Shown here: positions 45,254-55,100 of the stretch, piece by piece
Layout: the number at the start of each line of letters is the position of its first letter
Numbering within the stretch: the stretch's first letter is position 1
Assembly (NCBI RefSeq): GCF_017355205.1
Contig: NZ_JADIJK010000026.1
Coordinates: forward strand, 1-64,000
Source: Bacillus sp. SD088
GTDB taxonomy: Bacteria > Bacillota > Bacilli > Bacillales > Bacillaceae_C
Direction: 5' to 3'
Length of the DNA: 64,000 bases
Notes under the pieces: model-generated
Database searches by the model: none
What the model was told of the DNA's origin: nothing
The model's input: the letters and a program-made list of their open reading frames with translations, nothing else
Position numbers and translations under genes: made by a program

Positions 45254-46195
45254 ATGAGTTTTCCAAAAGTGAGTGAAGACATTTTATTAAAAAAATTAAC
45301 CGCTCCTGATCCACATTCAAAAGTTCGTATGGTTCTAGATACAGATACATTTAATGAAATTGATGATCAGTTTGCTATTGTGTATGCACTTCAATCACAA
45401 GATAAATTGAATGTGGAGGCGATTTATGCAGCGCCATTCCATAATAATCGCTCATCCGGACCTGAAGATGGAATGGAGAAAAGTTATGATGAGATCTTAA
45501 GAATACTCAAGCGTATAAATGTAGCCTCAGAAGGCTTTGTCTATAAAGGGTCTAGGGGGTTTCTAGAATCTAAAAATGACCCATATCGTAGTGAGGCAGC
45601 TTTAGATATAGTGGAACGCGCCATGTCAGCAACAGAAGACGAGCCCTTGTATGTAGTAGCGATTGGAGCGATTACAAATGTGGTCTCAGCGATATTAATT
45701 GAGCCGAAAATTATTGATAAGATCGTAGTTGTATGGTTGGGAGGTCATGCGTTTCACTGGTCGAATGCGAAAGAATTCAATTTGAAACAGGATGTATTAG
45801 CTACACAGATACTATTTGACTGTGGAGTTCCACTAGTACTTATCCCTTGTATGGGCGTTACATCTCATTTACTTACAACTCTTTCAGAGATTGAAAAGTT
45901 TGTTGTAGGCAAAGGAGAAATTGGCGATTTCTTAGCTAAAAGATTTGCAGAATACCATGAGGATCATTATGCTTATTCAAAAGTGATTTGGGATATTTCA
46001 GCAATCGCCTATCTTCTTAATAGTGAAGAGGCTGTTCTTACTCACATTGTTCACAGTCCCATATTGACTGACCAAGTAACATGGAGTTTTAACTCATCCC
46101 GACATTTTATAAGATATGCCCATCATGTAAATCGTGATGTGATCTTTAAAGACTTGTTTACAAAACTGGCCAAAGAATCAAGCATTAAAATGTAG
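45254..46195 (+). CDS. inosine-uridine-type nucleoside hydrolase
   Basis: Ribonucleoside N-ribohydrolase (313 aa) splitting nucleosides into base and ribose. The calcium-binding signature Asp29-x-Asp31 ... Asp37-Asp38 appears in VRMVLDTDTFNEIDDQF near the N-terminus, as in the IUNH family. The AAAGGAGAG site lies before ATG 45254; longer in-frame starts lie inside the ribokinase fragment. Its position behind a permease remnant and a ribokinase fragment suggests that it once belonged to a nucleoside/ribose operon. Base preference cannot be told. Confidence 0.88.
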   Translation: MSFPKVSEDILLKKLTAPDPHSKVRMVLDTDTFNEIDDQFAIVYALQSQDKLNVEAIYAAPFHNNRSSGPEDGMEKSYDEILRILKRINVASEGFVYKGSRGFLESKNDPYRSEAALDIVERAMSATEDEPLYVVAIGAITNVVSAILIEPKIIDKIVVVWLGGHAFHWSNAKEFNLKQDVLATQILFDCGVPLVLIPCMGVTSHLLTTLSEIEKFVVGKGEIGDFLAKRFAEYHEDHYAYSKVIWDISAIAYLLNSEEAVLTHIVHSPILTDQVTWSFNSSRHFIRYAHHVNRDVIFKDLFTKLAKESSIKM

Positions 46196-46550
46196 GAAAA
46201 ACAAAGGCAACCATTCCCCAACATGGATAATGAGTTGCCTTTTTCGTGTTTTTTAGCAGAGATTCTGGGACTTAGAACGCCGGTAGCGGCAAAGTTATAA
46301 CCGAGTTCATTTTATCCGAGTCAAAATAGTATGATGAAACGACGAGGAAAAGTAGCGTGACTGCGAAAAATCCATCTCAATGACGAATAAAACTCCCACT
46401 ATGTCTTTCACTAAACAGGCGCCCTGCTCTTTCGTTCTCGCTTAGGAATTTATAAAATCCTAGCTTGTAAAGGAGTATTGTAGTCCAGTTTCAGCGCCTA
46501 ACCCGAGAGGCTCGCAGGATGTGAGTCCATCGGCGTTGCGCTTTTCTTAA
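46196..46550. repeat. intergenic terminator and dispersed repeat
   Basis: AAAGGCAAC/GTTGCCTTTTT (46203-46211, 46234-46244) is a terminator for the nucleoside hydrolase. The remainder is non-coding and contains GGCGCC-bounded and CAGCGCCTA segments and GCTCGCAGGATGTGAG, which resemble the mosaic repeat at 49610-49890. Confidence 0.55.
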
Positions 46551-47552
46551 TTATGCCTTTCTTAATGTTGTAGCTCTTTGGACAAGTTGTACTTCCAACT
46601 CTTGAGATAATTCCTCGGTATCCTGTTTATTGTTAATTTGACTAATAAGTTTTTTTACAGCTAATGAGCCAATTTCATAGATTGATTGAGCGATAGTGCT
46701 GATTTCAGGTTCAACCGCAGTGCCGAGACTGATCCCATCAAATCCAATTAAGGCAATATCCTCGGGAATCCTTTTTTCTAGACGAATTAGAGCCTTAAGC
46801 GCACCGACAGCCATTAAATCATTAGCAGTAAAGATACCATCTATATCTGGATGTTTTTCTAATAAAGCATATGTATTATTAATTCCACTTTCAATTGTAA
46901 AGTCTCCCTCCCTTATAAGAGATGGATCAAATAATTGGGCACTGTCCAGTGTATCGACATACCCTCTATACCTTGCAAGGGAAGTATTAACATGGAGTGG
47001 ACCACTTATATGAGCAATTCTTTTGCAACCTATAGATAGCAAGTGTTGGGTCGCCTTCATTCCTCCATCATAATTATTCACACTTATAGAAGTTATCCCT
47101 TTGGAATTCACAGCTCTATCAAGTGCAACGATTGGTATGCCTACCTTTTGTAATTGGGTTATATCCGCTTCTGGAATTTCACTAGATGAACAGATGATGC
47201 CGTCAATATAACGATTAATGAGATTTTCCAGATAGTTATTATTAGAATCAGCATTAAATTCAGGACTAGTGAGAATTAGACTATAACCAAAACCTCTAGC
47301 GGTATCTTCGATTGCTTTTGCTAACTCAGGAAAGAAAGGATTCGTTATATCAGGAACTATTAACGCCAAACTATCCGTCCGTTTATTAGCTAAAGCCCTA
47401 GCAACAGAATTAGGTTTATAATTTAACAGCTCCATACTTTTTCTTACTTTCGATTCCGTATCCTTATGCACATAACCATTCTGATTAATTACCCTTGAAA
47501 CAGTTGCTACAGATACATTAGCCAACCTTGCCACATCTCTTATCGTAGCCAA
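46551..47552 (-). CDS. LacI-family transcriptional repressor
   Basis: LacI/GalR regulator (333 aa) with the N-terminal helix-turn-helix ATIRDVARLANVSVATVSRVIN, hinge RALANKRTDSLALIVPDI and periplasmic-binding-like sensor domain. The start is the TTG at 47552 (MATIRDVARL), eight bases after GAGGGGG; an upstream ATG adds an implausible 18 residues. It is divergent from the ABC importer at 48219 and has a near-palindromic ACCGGT-centred site in its own promoter. It probably represses itself and the importer; the sugar effector is unknown. Confidence 0.9.
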   Translation of the reverse strand: MATIRDVARLANVSVATVSRVINQNGYVHKDTESKVRKSMELLNYKPNSVARALANKRTDSLALIVPDITNPFFPELAKAIEDTARGFGYSLILTSPEFNADSNNNYLENLINRYIDGIICSSSEIPEADITQLQKVGIPIVALDRAVNSKGITSISVNNYDGGMKATQHLLSIGCKRIAHISGPLHVNTSLARYRGYVDTLDSAQLFDPSLIREGDFTIESGINNTYALLEKHPDIDGIFTANDLMAVGALKALIRLEKRIPEDIALIGFDGISLGTAVEPEISTIAQSIYEIGSLAVKKLISQINNKQDTEELSQELEVQLVQRATTLRKA

Positions 47553-47618
47553 TAAAATTTCCCCCTCTACAAATAAGTCTTTATCCATATTTAAACAATA
47601 ATACAACTCTCAATTAAT

Positions 47619-47634
47619 ATGTAACCGGTAACAT
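47619..47634. promoter_or_regulatory. candidate LacI-family operator
   Basis: ATGTAACCGGTAACAT is a 16-base near-palindrome with the central CG and TGTAACCGG half typical of LacI-family sites, 67 bases upstream of the repressor start. A half-site GGTTACAT lies at 48135-48142 before the ABC operon. Confidence 0.6.
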
Positions 47635-48218
47635 GTTTGTTGCAATAATATTACCATACTAAAGGATATTTGACCACTTCGGGGACAGTCCCCCAGTCAG
47701 GTACAGTGATAGCGTGGTAAAGGGAAGGGGGAAATAAACTGCTGCTCCAAAGCTATATTTGAGTAAGATTTGCGATGCAGTAGTTTTTTTACGCTAAATA
47801 TTCTGTTGGAGCTAAACAGTTGGAGGAAAATATTGTTGGGAGAAATTAAAATTCGTGGAACGTTGAAGAAATCCAGGGAATTGGCCTCTCGTTTTATTGT
47901 GAGCTAGAAGCGTTTGGCTGTCTTATGTTCTTTTCTATATTTTTCATCCATATATATATAATGAGTGAACAAACTCTCAGTATACAAAGGAAGAGGAATA
48001 AGCTTTGGAAAAAGTTCGTTCAATCATTCATATGTGAGAAAGATAGCTGCCTAAATGTTCTAGCGGGAAAGATAAGGGGGGAGACGGTAAAGTAGATTTT
48101 TCTGATGGAAAGAGGAAATAACTATCGATACTGTGGTTACATGTCAACAATGAAAACTTACTGCTAGGACATTTTATTTTAAAAATTATATTCAATGATT
48201 AACATAGGGGGCGTCTTA
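47635..48218. other. long non-coding region before ABC operon 4
   Basis: No gene is seen in about 580 bases. It holds a fragment GGGGACAGTCCCCC (47681-47694) of the palindromic repeat family and an imperfect terminator-like stem AACTGCTG...CAGTAGTTTTTTT (ending about 47791). Confidence 0.5.
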
Positions 48219-49529
48219 TTGAAAAGGAAATCGCAATTCGCTGCATTTCTAATCGTGATTGTGTTGCTTGTCACTGGGTGTAGTAGTTCCGGCTCAAACT
48301 CAGGATCAGCTTCTAATGACGAAAAGAAAATTGAATTGACTATGTCTGCATGGGGAAATCCAGCAGAAATTAAGGTGTATCAAAGGGCTTTAGATGAATA
48401 TGAAAAGCAAAATCCAAATATAAAAGTGAAATTAATCCCTGTTCCAAGTGACAATTATGAACAAAAACTATTAACTCAATTGTCGGGTGGTCAAGGAAAT
48501 GATGTTTTTTATGCTGGAAGTGAAACGATCTCAAAATTGATCTCAACAGGAGTTATTGCAGATTTAACAGATTTCCTTGATAGCTCCTCAAGTTTTGTGA
48601 AACCGGAGGAGTTCTCAGAAGGAATGTGGGGGCCGGCAGAACTAGATGGAAAAATATATGGGGTAAGTGTTGATGCAAATCCATACCTAATGTATTACAA
48701 TAAAAAAATTCTTGAGGATGCCGGTATCGAAAAGACACCACAAGACTTATACGAGGAAGGGAATTGGAATTGGGACACCTTCGAAAAAATAACAGGTAAA
48801 ATTAGGGATGCTGGTAAAAAGGGCTTTGTAGTAGACAATAATAATGAGGTTTTCTTTTCTTGGGTATGGTCCAATGGTGGACAACTTTATGATGATAATG
48901 GGCAGTATATTTTAGAAGAAAACGAGAAAGCACAAGAAGTTTTCACATATCTTGAAAGGTTAATCCAAAATGATCACGCTATCTATGCTGGTTCTTTACC
49001 AAAAGGGCAAGGTGCCGATGCCATGTTCATGTCAAATCAAGTTGGATTTATCAATGCTGGGAGATGGCTCACACCAATGTTTAGTGAAAATAAATCATTG
49101 GAATTTGACTACATTCCTTGGCCCACTAATACCGAAAATAAAATGGAACCTACTTCTATTGGTGTAGCATTCATGGCTGTGAACAAAGAATCAAAACATC
49201 TAGAAGAAGCTATGAAATTTATGTCCTTTTACACTTCGGAGGAGGGACAAAAGGTGCGCCAGACGGAGAATGGAAATGCGATCCCATCTGTAACTGGAAT
49301 TGATGAGCTAGTCCATGAAGCGAAAACTCCAGATCATCCTGCATACCTTATCGATGCACGTGATATTGGGAGAATTGAAGATCAACAAACTCGAATTCCC
49401 GGTCTAGGCAAAGAAGTAACTGACATCATGGACCTTATGTATCTCGGCAAACAAGATTCGGAAAAAACAATGAAACAAGTTTCCAAGAAAGTAAAGGAAA
49501 TAGTAGAGAAACATAAGCAAGAGAACTAG
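48219..49529 (+). CDS. ABC sugar transporter solute-binding lipoprotein
   Basis: Extracytoplasmic sugar-binding lipoprotein of importer 4 (436 aa). The start is TTG 48219, seven bases after AGGGGG; an upstream ATG would add eight residues. The signal peptide ends in LLVTGC with the lipidated Cys at residue 21, followed by a Ser/Gly/Asn-rich linker and ELTMSAWGNP. It is separated from its permeases by a 528-base repeat-filled gap, yet type and orientation make them one transport system, probably under the LacI regulator. Confidence 0.88.
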   Translation: MKRKSQFAAFLIVIVLLVTGCSSSGSNSGSASNDEKKIELTMSAWGNPAEIKVYQRALDEYEKQNPNIKVKLIPVPSDNYEQKLLTQLSGGQGNDVFYAGSETISKLISTGVIADLTDFLDSSSSFVKPEEFSEGMWGPAELDGKIYGVSVDANPYLMYYNKKILEDAGIEKTPQDLYEEGNWNWDTFEKITGKIRDAGKKGFVVDNNNEVFFSWVWSNGGQLYDDNGQYILEENEKAQEVFTYLERLIQNDHAIYAGSLPKGQGADAMFMSNQVGFINAGRWLTPMFSENKSLEFDYIPWPTNTENKMEPTSIGVAFMAVNKESKHLEEAMKFMSFYTSEEGQKVRQTENGNAIPSVTGIDELVHEAKTPDHPAYLIDARDIGRIEDQQTRIPGLGKEVTDIMDLMYLGKQDSEKTMKQVSKKVKEIVEKHKQEN

Positions 49530-49558
49530 ATGAAGGAATGGTCATAAAGTGAACCTTC

Positions 49559-49593
49559 AATCAGTGGGGGTTTTCTTTCATCCCCACTGATTT
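49559..49593 (+). terminator. stem-loop after the binding-protein gene
   Basis: AATCAGTGGGG/CCCCACTGATT with a T-rich loop and only a short T tail. It could allow partial read-through to the permeases. Confidence 0.6.
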
Positions 49594-49609
49594 CAGAGGA
49601 TCAAAGGCT

Positions 49610-49890
49610 AAAATCGCGACATCCTGTCGGCAGGCTCAAAGCACGACATCCTGTCGTTTCGCCCGCACTAGTACGTCCTGTACGTCGCTACGCCTTTGTG
49701 ACCAACATCTTGTTGGCCTGAACCAATCGGGCTTTTACTCAAAAAAGCGGAAGCGCCTGTCCAGCGATGTACAAATTTAAAGGGTTCTGACGAGATAAAG
49801 GAAACACGATGAGCCCAAAGGGTGAATCGATGTTGACTTACGCAAGCAGAAATCGTAAATTTGCTAGGCGCTAGGCGCTGCAACTAGATT
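49610..49890. repeat. mosaic of short palindromic repeats
   Basis: Between 49617 and 49715 come CGACATCCTGTCG, ACGACATCCTGTCGT, GTACGTCCTGTAC and CCAACATCTTGTTGG, all variants of the same hairpin with loop TCC or TCTT. From 49743 a block opening AAAAGCGGAAGCGCCTG ends GCTAGGCGCTAGGCGCTG; this pair of borders recurs between genes in Bacillaceae. No protein is encoded. Confidence 0.6.
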
Positions 49891-49976
49891 AGGGCAGTGT
49901 ATCCCCCACCTATGCTTCTCCGTATTCTCTAAAGCCATGAGGTGGGGGTATTACTGCCCGTTAATGCGGGATAAAT
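49891..49976. mobile_element. IS200/IS605-type palindromic end, inverted copy
   Basis: Hairpin GGGCAGTGTATCCCCCACCT against AGGTGGGGGTATTACTGCCC, followed by GTTAATGCGGGATAAAT, the exact complement of 44588-44604. It lies just upstream of the permease ribosome site and has no transposase. Confidence 0.6.
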
Positions 49977-50057
49977 AGGGGAGATGATATTTCTCTCTTA
50001 TTTTTGATGGAGATCATGGATAAAGCAGATTTTGTTCTTTTGGAGGGATTAGAGAAC

Positions 50058-50927
50058 ATGAGAAAAAATAACACGTTTTGGGGCTATTTCTTTTTAACCC
50101 CACAATTAATAGGTCTTTTGGCTTTTTCCGTAGTTCCGCTTGTTTTCGCTTTCGTCCTCAGTTTTACAGACTGGGATGGATTTGGAACAAAAAACTTTGT
50201 TGGCTTCAGCAACTTTATCAGTCAATTTCAGAATAGAGTATTTTGGAAGGCTATATGGAATACAGCTTTGTATACAATTTTATATGTTCCTATAGGAATT
50301 GCGATTTCCCTGTTATTAGCTATAACACTAAATAATATTAAAGGAAAAGAGTTATATCGGGTCTTTTTTTTCATGCCAGTTGTGACAAGTTCTGTCTCTA
50401 TTGGTGTCATTTGGATGTGGATTTTAAACGGTGACTTTGGTATTTTAAACCAGGCGTTAGAGGTGATTGGGATCCATGGTCCACAATGGTTGACTGATAC
50501 GAAATGGGTAATGATTTCAATTGCGATGTTAAGCATTTGGTGGCAAGTGGGGTATAATATGGTGATTTTCTTGGCCGGCCTCCAGGGGGTATCCAAAAGT
50601 TATTATGAAGCCGCTCAAATCGATGGGGCATCTAAGTGGCAGCAATTTCGTCATATTACATTGCCATTGATATCTCCAACAACCTTTTTCGTCTCTATCA
50701 TGGCGATTATTAGTTCATTTCAGGTATTCGATCAGGCTTTCGTTATGACAAGTGGAGGTCCTGCAAAAGCTAGTTATACCCTTGTATACCACATATACGA
50801 AACCGCATTTGTTAACTTCCGAATGGGCGAAAGCTCGGCTGTTGCAATGATCCTATTTGTAATTATTTTGATTTTCACACTTATTCAGTTTGGTGCATCG
50901 AAAAGGTGGGTCCATTATGAAAGCTAA
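50058..50927 (+). CDS. ABC sugar permease, MalF/UgpA type
   Basis: Membrane subunit of importer 4 (289 aa) with six helices and the EAA loop SYYEAAQIDGASKWQQFRH. ATG 50058 lies ten bases after GGAGGG; an upstream in-frame ATG would add 18 residues carrying the ribosome site itself. It ends SKRWVHYES and overlaps the next start. The repeat-rich gap upstream may have displaced it from the binding-protein gene. Confidence 0.88.
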   Translation: MRKNNTFWGYFFLTPQLIGLLAFSVVPLVFAFVLSFTDWDGFGTKNFVGFSNFISQFQNRVFWKAIWNTALYTILYVPIGIAISLLLAITLNNIKGKELYRVFFFMPVVTSSVSIGVIWMWILNGDFGILNQALEVIGIHGPQWLTDTKWVMISIAMLSIWWQVGYNMVIFLAGLQGVSKSYYEAAQIDGASKWQQFRHITLPLISPTTFFVSIMAIISSFQVFDQAFVMTSGGPAKASYTLVYHIYETAFVNFRMGESSAVAMILFVIILIFTLIQFGASKRWVHYES

Positions 50928-51798
50928 TACAGTTGAAGTCAAAAAGACTAACCCAATACCTAAAAGAAGCAGGAAGAAAATAAACCTATTTACATTAATC
51001 ATCCATTTTTTTGTAATATGTGGATCATTGATTATGATTTTCCCTTTTTTATGGTCAATCAGCAGTTCCCTGAAAGATATTTCACAGATTTTTATCGTCC
51101 CTCCAGAGGTTATTCCCAACCCATTTGTTTGGTCAAATTATCCAGACTCCTTACAAGCGATGCCATTCGGGAAGGCTTATTGGAACAGTTTCTATATTAC
51201 GTTTCTCGTTGTTGGTGTTTCATTATTAACAGCATCGATGGCTGCCTATGCGTTTGCAAAAATTAAATTTCGGGGGTCGAATTTCCTATTTATCTTCTTT
51301 TTGGCAACCATGATGGTTCCCAACCAAGTTACGATGATTCCTCTTTATATGATTATGGATAAAATTGGTTGGTTGGATACACATTTATCGATTATTGTGC
51401 CAGGCGCATTATTCAATGCATTTGCGGTATTTTTACTAAGACAATTTATTATGGGAATTCCAAATGAGTTAGAGGAAGCAGCTATCATGGATGGAGCGAA
51501 TCCAATCAAAATTTATTGGGAAATTATTTTACCGTTAGTTAAACCAGCATTAGCTGCAGTTGGGATTTTCTTATTTTTGGGCTCTTGGAACAATTTTCTT
51601 CAACCATTGATTTATTTAAGCACACCAGAGCTATTTACTGTACCGTTGCTCCTAAACTATTTTAAAGGTCTTTATGCAACAGACTGGGCATTAATGATGG
51701 CTGGCTCAACAATCTCCATCATTCCAGTTTTAATTGTTTATATTATTGCTCAAAAACATATTATTGAAGGAGTTGCTCTAACTGGTATTAAGGGCTAA
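50917..51798 (+). CDS. ABC sugar permease, MalG/AraQ type
   Basis: Second permease of importer 4 (294 aa). ATG 50917 follows AAAGGTGGG and overlaps the previous gene by 11 bases. It has a basic N-terminus, six helices and the EAA loop NELEEAAIMDGANPIKIYW. The C-terminus HIIEGVALTGIKG is the sequence whose remnant occurs at 3174-3237. Confidence 0.9.
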   Translation: MKANTVEVKKTNPIPKRSRKKINLFTLIIHFFVICGSLIMIFPFLWSISSSLKDISQIFIVPPEVIPNPFVWSNYPDSLQAMPFGKAYWNSFYITFLVVGVSLLTASMAAYAFAKIKFRGSNFLFIFFLATMMVPNQVTMIPLYMIMDKIGWLDTHLSIIVPGALFNAFAVFLLRQFIMGIPNELEEAAIMDGANPIKIYWEIILPLVKPALAAVGIFLFLGSWNNFLQPLIYLSTPELFTVPLLLNYFKGLYATDWALMMAGSTISIIPVLIVYIIAQKHIIEGVALTGIKG

Positions 51799-52163
51799 GA
51801 AAACTATCAAAACCTTGAATCTTTAGGTGATTAATTGCTACCATGCTAATGTAGAAAGTTCCAGTGGTCAACTAGACTTCTGGGACTTTTTTGATAAATT
51901 CCAACTTTGGGGATTTAAACTAAGCATTGGTGGGATATAATTTTTAAATAGATTTTTTATATAGGACATTTTCTATTAGTAATTGCTTTGACTAGCATGC
52001 TTTTTAGATAAGATCCTTTTTTAAATATAGAGAAATAGCTTTTAATACCGTTTCATTTAAAAGCTATTAAAATGAAGGTGAAATTAATCGTTGTATATGT
52101 GAAAATAGATATATGTTGTTATAGAGAGGGGGTCTGTTTGGCAAACATTTTGCCAAATTACCC
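51799..52163. other. intergenic region with terminator
   Basis: A terminator-type stem AGAAAGTTCCAG...CTGGGACTTTTTT (about 51855-51892) follows the ABC operon. The rest is AT-rich without a gene, ending in the hairpin leader of the sensor kinase. Confidence 0.6.
52137..52157 (+). promoter_or_regulatory. hairpin between ribosome site and start codon of the sensor kinase
   Basis: TTTGGCAAA and TTTGCCAAA arms form a 9-base dyad placed between a strong AGAGGGGG ribosome site (about 52123-52131) and ATG 52164. Unfolded, the spacing is about 32 bases, too long; folding the hairpin brings it to about 11. It may be a translational switch or an operator. It also mimics a -24/-12 spacing, but transcription would then start at the ATG. 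Confidence 0.5.
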
Positions 52164-55100
52164 ATGAAAAATAGATATATTTTATTATCACTTGGACTTT
52201 TTATTATTCTTCTAGTAGGTGCACGAATGTTATGGACGGACTCATTTCATGATCAACAGCACTCGACGATTAAAAAGGGTCAATTGGATTTACGTGATTG
52301 GCATGGGGAAGAGGATGGAATCCTTTTGCTAGATGGGGAGTGGGAGTTTTATCCGTCTGAACTATTGATGGATGATGGGCAATCATTGAATGTTAGCAAG
52401 AACCCGCAACAGTTTATTCAGGTACCAGGGAGATGGAATAGAGATCTGGATGACAAGAAGTCAACTCCCTATGGATTTGGAAGCTATCGTTTGCGTGTGC
52501 ATGTTGATTCGGAAAAGGACTTTAATTATAGCATTCGTGTACCAAGCGTGCGTAGCTCTTCAGAAGTATATGTCAATGGACGTTTGTTGTCTAAATCTGG
52601 GCAGGTGGGAAAAACAAAGGATGACTATAAGGCGAAAAATTTGCCCTATTCAACAACATTTACTGCAGATGAAAACGGCATAATTGAGATAGTGGTTCAG
52701 GCGGCAAATTTTACTGATGCTCGCAGTGGTGGGATTGCTCGCTCGATTAAATTTGGTACTGAAGCTACCATTATGAAGGAAATGAAATTATCGTATATGA
52801 TGCAATTACTGGCTGCCGTTATTTTTTTGATGCATGCCATGTATGCCCTTATTTTATTTTTTCTAGGAAATCGGGAAAAGCAGCTGCTATATTTTTCATT
52901 GTTAGTATTTTGTATAATATTAATGAATTTAGTTAGCAATGATGAGAAGTTGTTCCATGTACTATTTAATATTGACCATGAATGGGATTTCCGTTTGGCG
53001 AATTTTCCGATTACAATCTGCTGTTATGCATTATTGCAGTGTATTAAAGGGCCATGGATGCCTCCATATTGGCGAAAACTTTTCCCTGTATATGGAGTCG
53101 TACTTATTGGGATTGCTATAATTACATTATTTTTGCATACCACTCAAATCATAAAATTATTTCCACTTTATTATCTGTTGGTTGGGATCACCCTTACAGT
53201 TACGATTATTACTGTTTTTAAAAGGCTTATTGATAATAGAGAAGAAAATACTTTACTACTTTTTTCTCTTACAGCACTCATTCATCATTTTATATGGGAG
53301 ATAGGGTGGAAGGAAAGTGGCATTAGTGTTGTCCATTATCCATTTGATAAAATTATCTCGATCGGTTGTTTTGCATCAATTTGGTTTAAAGGTTATTTTA
53401 ACATGCATGCTGAAACAAAGGAGCTTGCTTCGACTTTGCAAAGAATGAATGATCAAAAGGATCAATTCTTGGCCAATACAGCACATGAATTTAAAAATCC
53501 ACTCCATAGTATTCTTAATATGTCACAATCAGTTTTAATGAGAGAACAACCTGCATTACGGAAAGAGAGCATTCGGGAGCTTGAAACAATATTATCTGTT
53601 GGGCAACGGTTGACGGTCATTTTAAATGATTTACTTGATGTAGAGAGCATTCAGGCAGGTACACCACGTCTACAGAAAAAAGTTATTTCCCTAGAGCCGA
53701 TCGTGATCGCTGTTATGGATATGCTGCAATTCATGGTAGAGGTCAAATCAGTGAAGTTTGTCAATCAAATACCGGAAGATTTTCCCCCTGTGATGGCAGA
53801 TGAAAATCGGTTGACTCAAGTTGTTTTCAATTTGCTTCATAATGCTATGAAATACACGAACGAAGGTGAAATTACAATTCAAGCTTTTGTTAAGGAGCAA
53901 AAAGCCTATATTGTTGTAGCGGATACTGGGATTGGGATGGATAAAACCATGATTCAGCGCTTATTTCACCCATATGAGCAAGCAGACTTCAATGAAACAA
54001 TGATGGAGGGAGGGTTTGGATTAGGGTTAAGTATAAGTAAACAATTGATAGAACTTCATGGAGGTACTTTAAAAGTGTCCTCTGTATTAGGAGCAGGATC
54101 GAAGTTTACATTTTCGTTAGAATTAGCTGATTTAAATGCGAAGAAAAAGAATACTGAAGTATATCGATCTGAACAGTCAATCACACGAAGTCCGTCTGTT
54201 CATCATATTACAGCTGCTGCAGTTGACGCTGATGAAATGAAAATCTTGGCATCTACAACAGATACTTCGCAACGGGAGATGGATACAGAACGTCTTTCTA
54301 TATTGGCTATTGATGATGACCCGGTTAATCTTCAGGTGCTAGAATCCATCCTGCCAGCGGAGGAATTCGATGTGATCACTGCAACAAGTGGACAAGCAGC
54401 TTTGAACATCTTAGATGATAGAGAATGGGATTTAGTGGTTTCTGATATTATGATGCCGCAGATGTCTGGATATGAGCTAACCAGAATAATTCGTGAACGA
54501 TATTCTTTGACGGAGCTCCCCATATTATTGCTTACTGCAAGGAGCAAATCCAAAGATATACAAGCAGGATTTTTGGCTGGAGCAAACGACTATGTTATGA
54601 AGCCGGTTGAAGCTTTAGAAATAAGAACCCGTATCAAAGCACTTACTACTGTCAAACAAGTGGTTCAAGAACAATTGCAACTAGAAGCCGCATGGTTACA
54701 AGCACAAATCCAGCCTCACTTTTTGTTTAATGTGTTCAATTCTGTTGCGGCTTTAAGTGAGATGGATCTGGATAAAATGCGCGATTTATTAAATGAACTA
54801 AGTAACTTTTTAAGAAGCAAATTTCAATTTCAACATTTTGATGAGTTTATTCCAATTGAAGAAGAGCTCAGCATTGTACGTTCTTATCTTAAAATAGAAC
54901 AAGTTCGATTCGGAGACCGATTACAAGTCGTTTGGGAAGTTGATGAGGGTAAAGAAGTGAAAATTCCCTTCCTGACAATCCAGCCATTGGTAGAAAATGC
55001 CATTAGACATGGCGTTATGAAGCGTCACAGTGGGGGGAAGGTTTCTATCTGTGTTTCTATATATGATACTTATGCCAATATCACGGTTGAAGACGATGGA

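Noticed and set aside
52138-52153. Possible sigma-54 promoter (TTGGCA ... TTGCC) before the sensor kinase
   Set aside because: Spacing fits, but the predicted start would coincide with the ATG and the ribosome site would lie upstream of the transcript. The dyad explanation is better.
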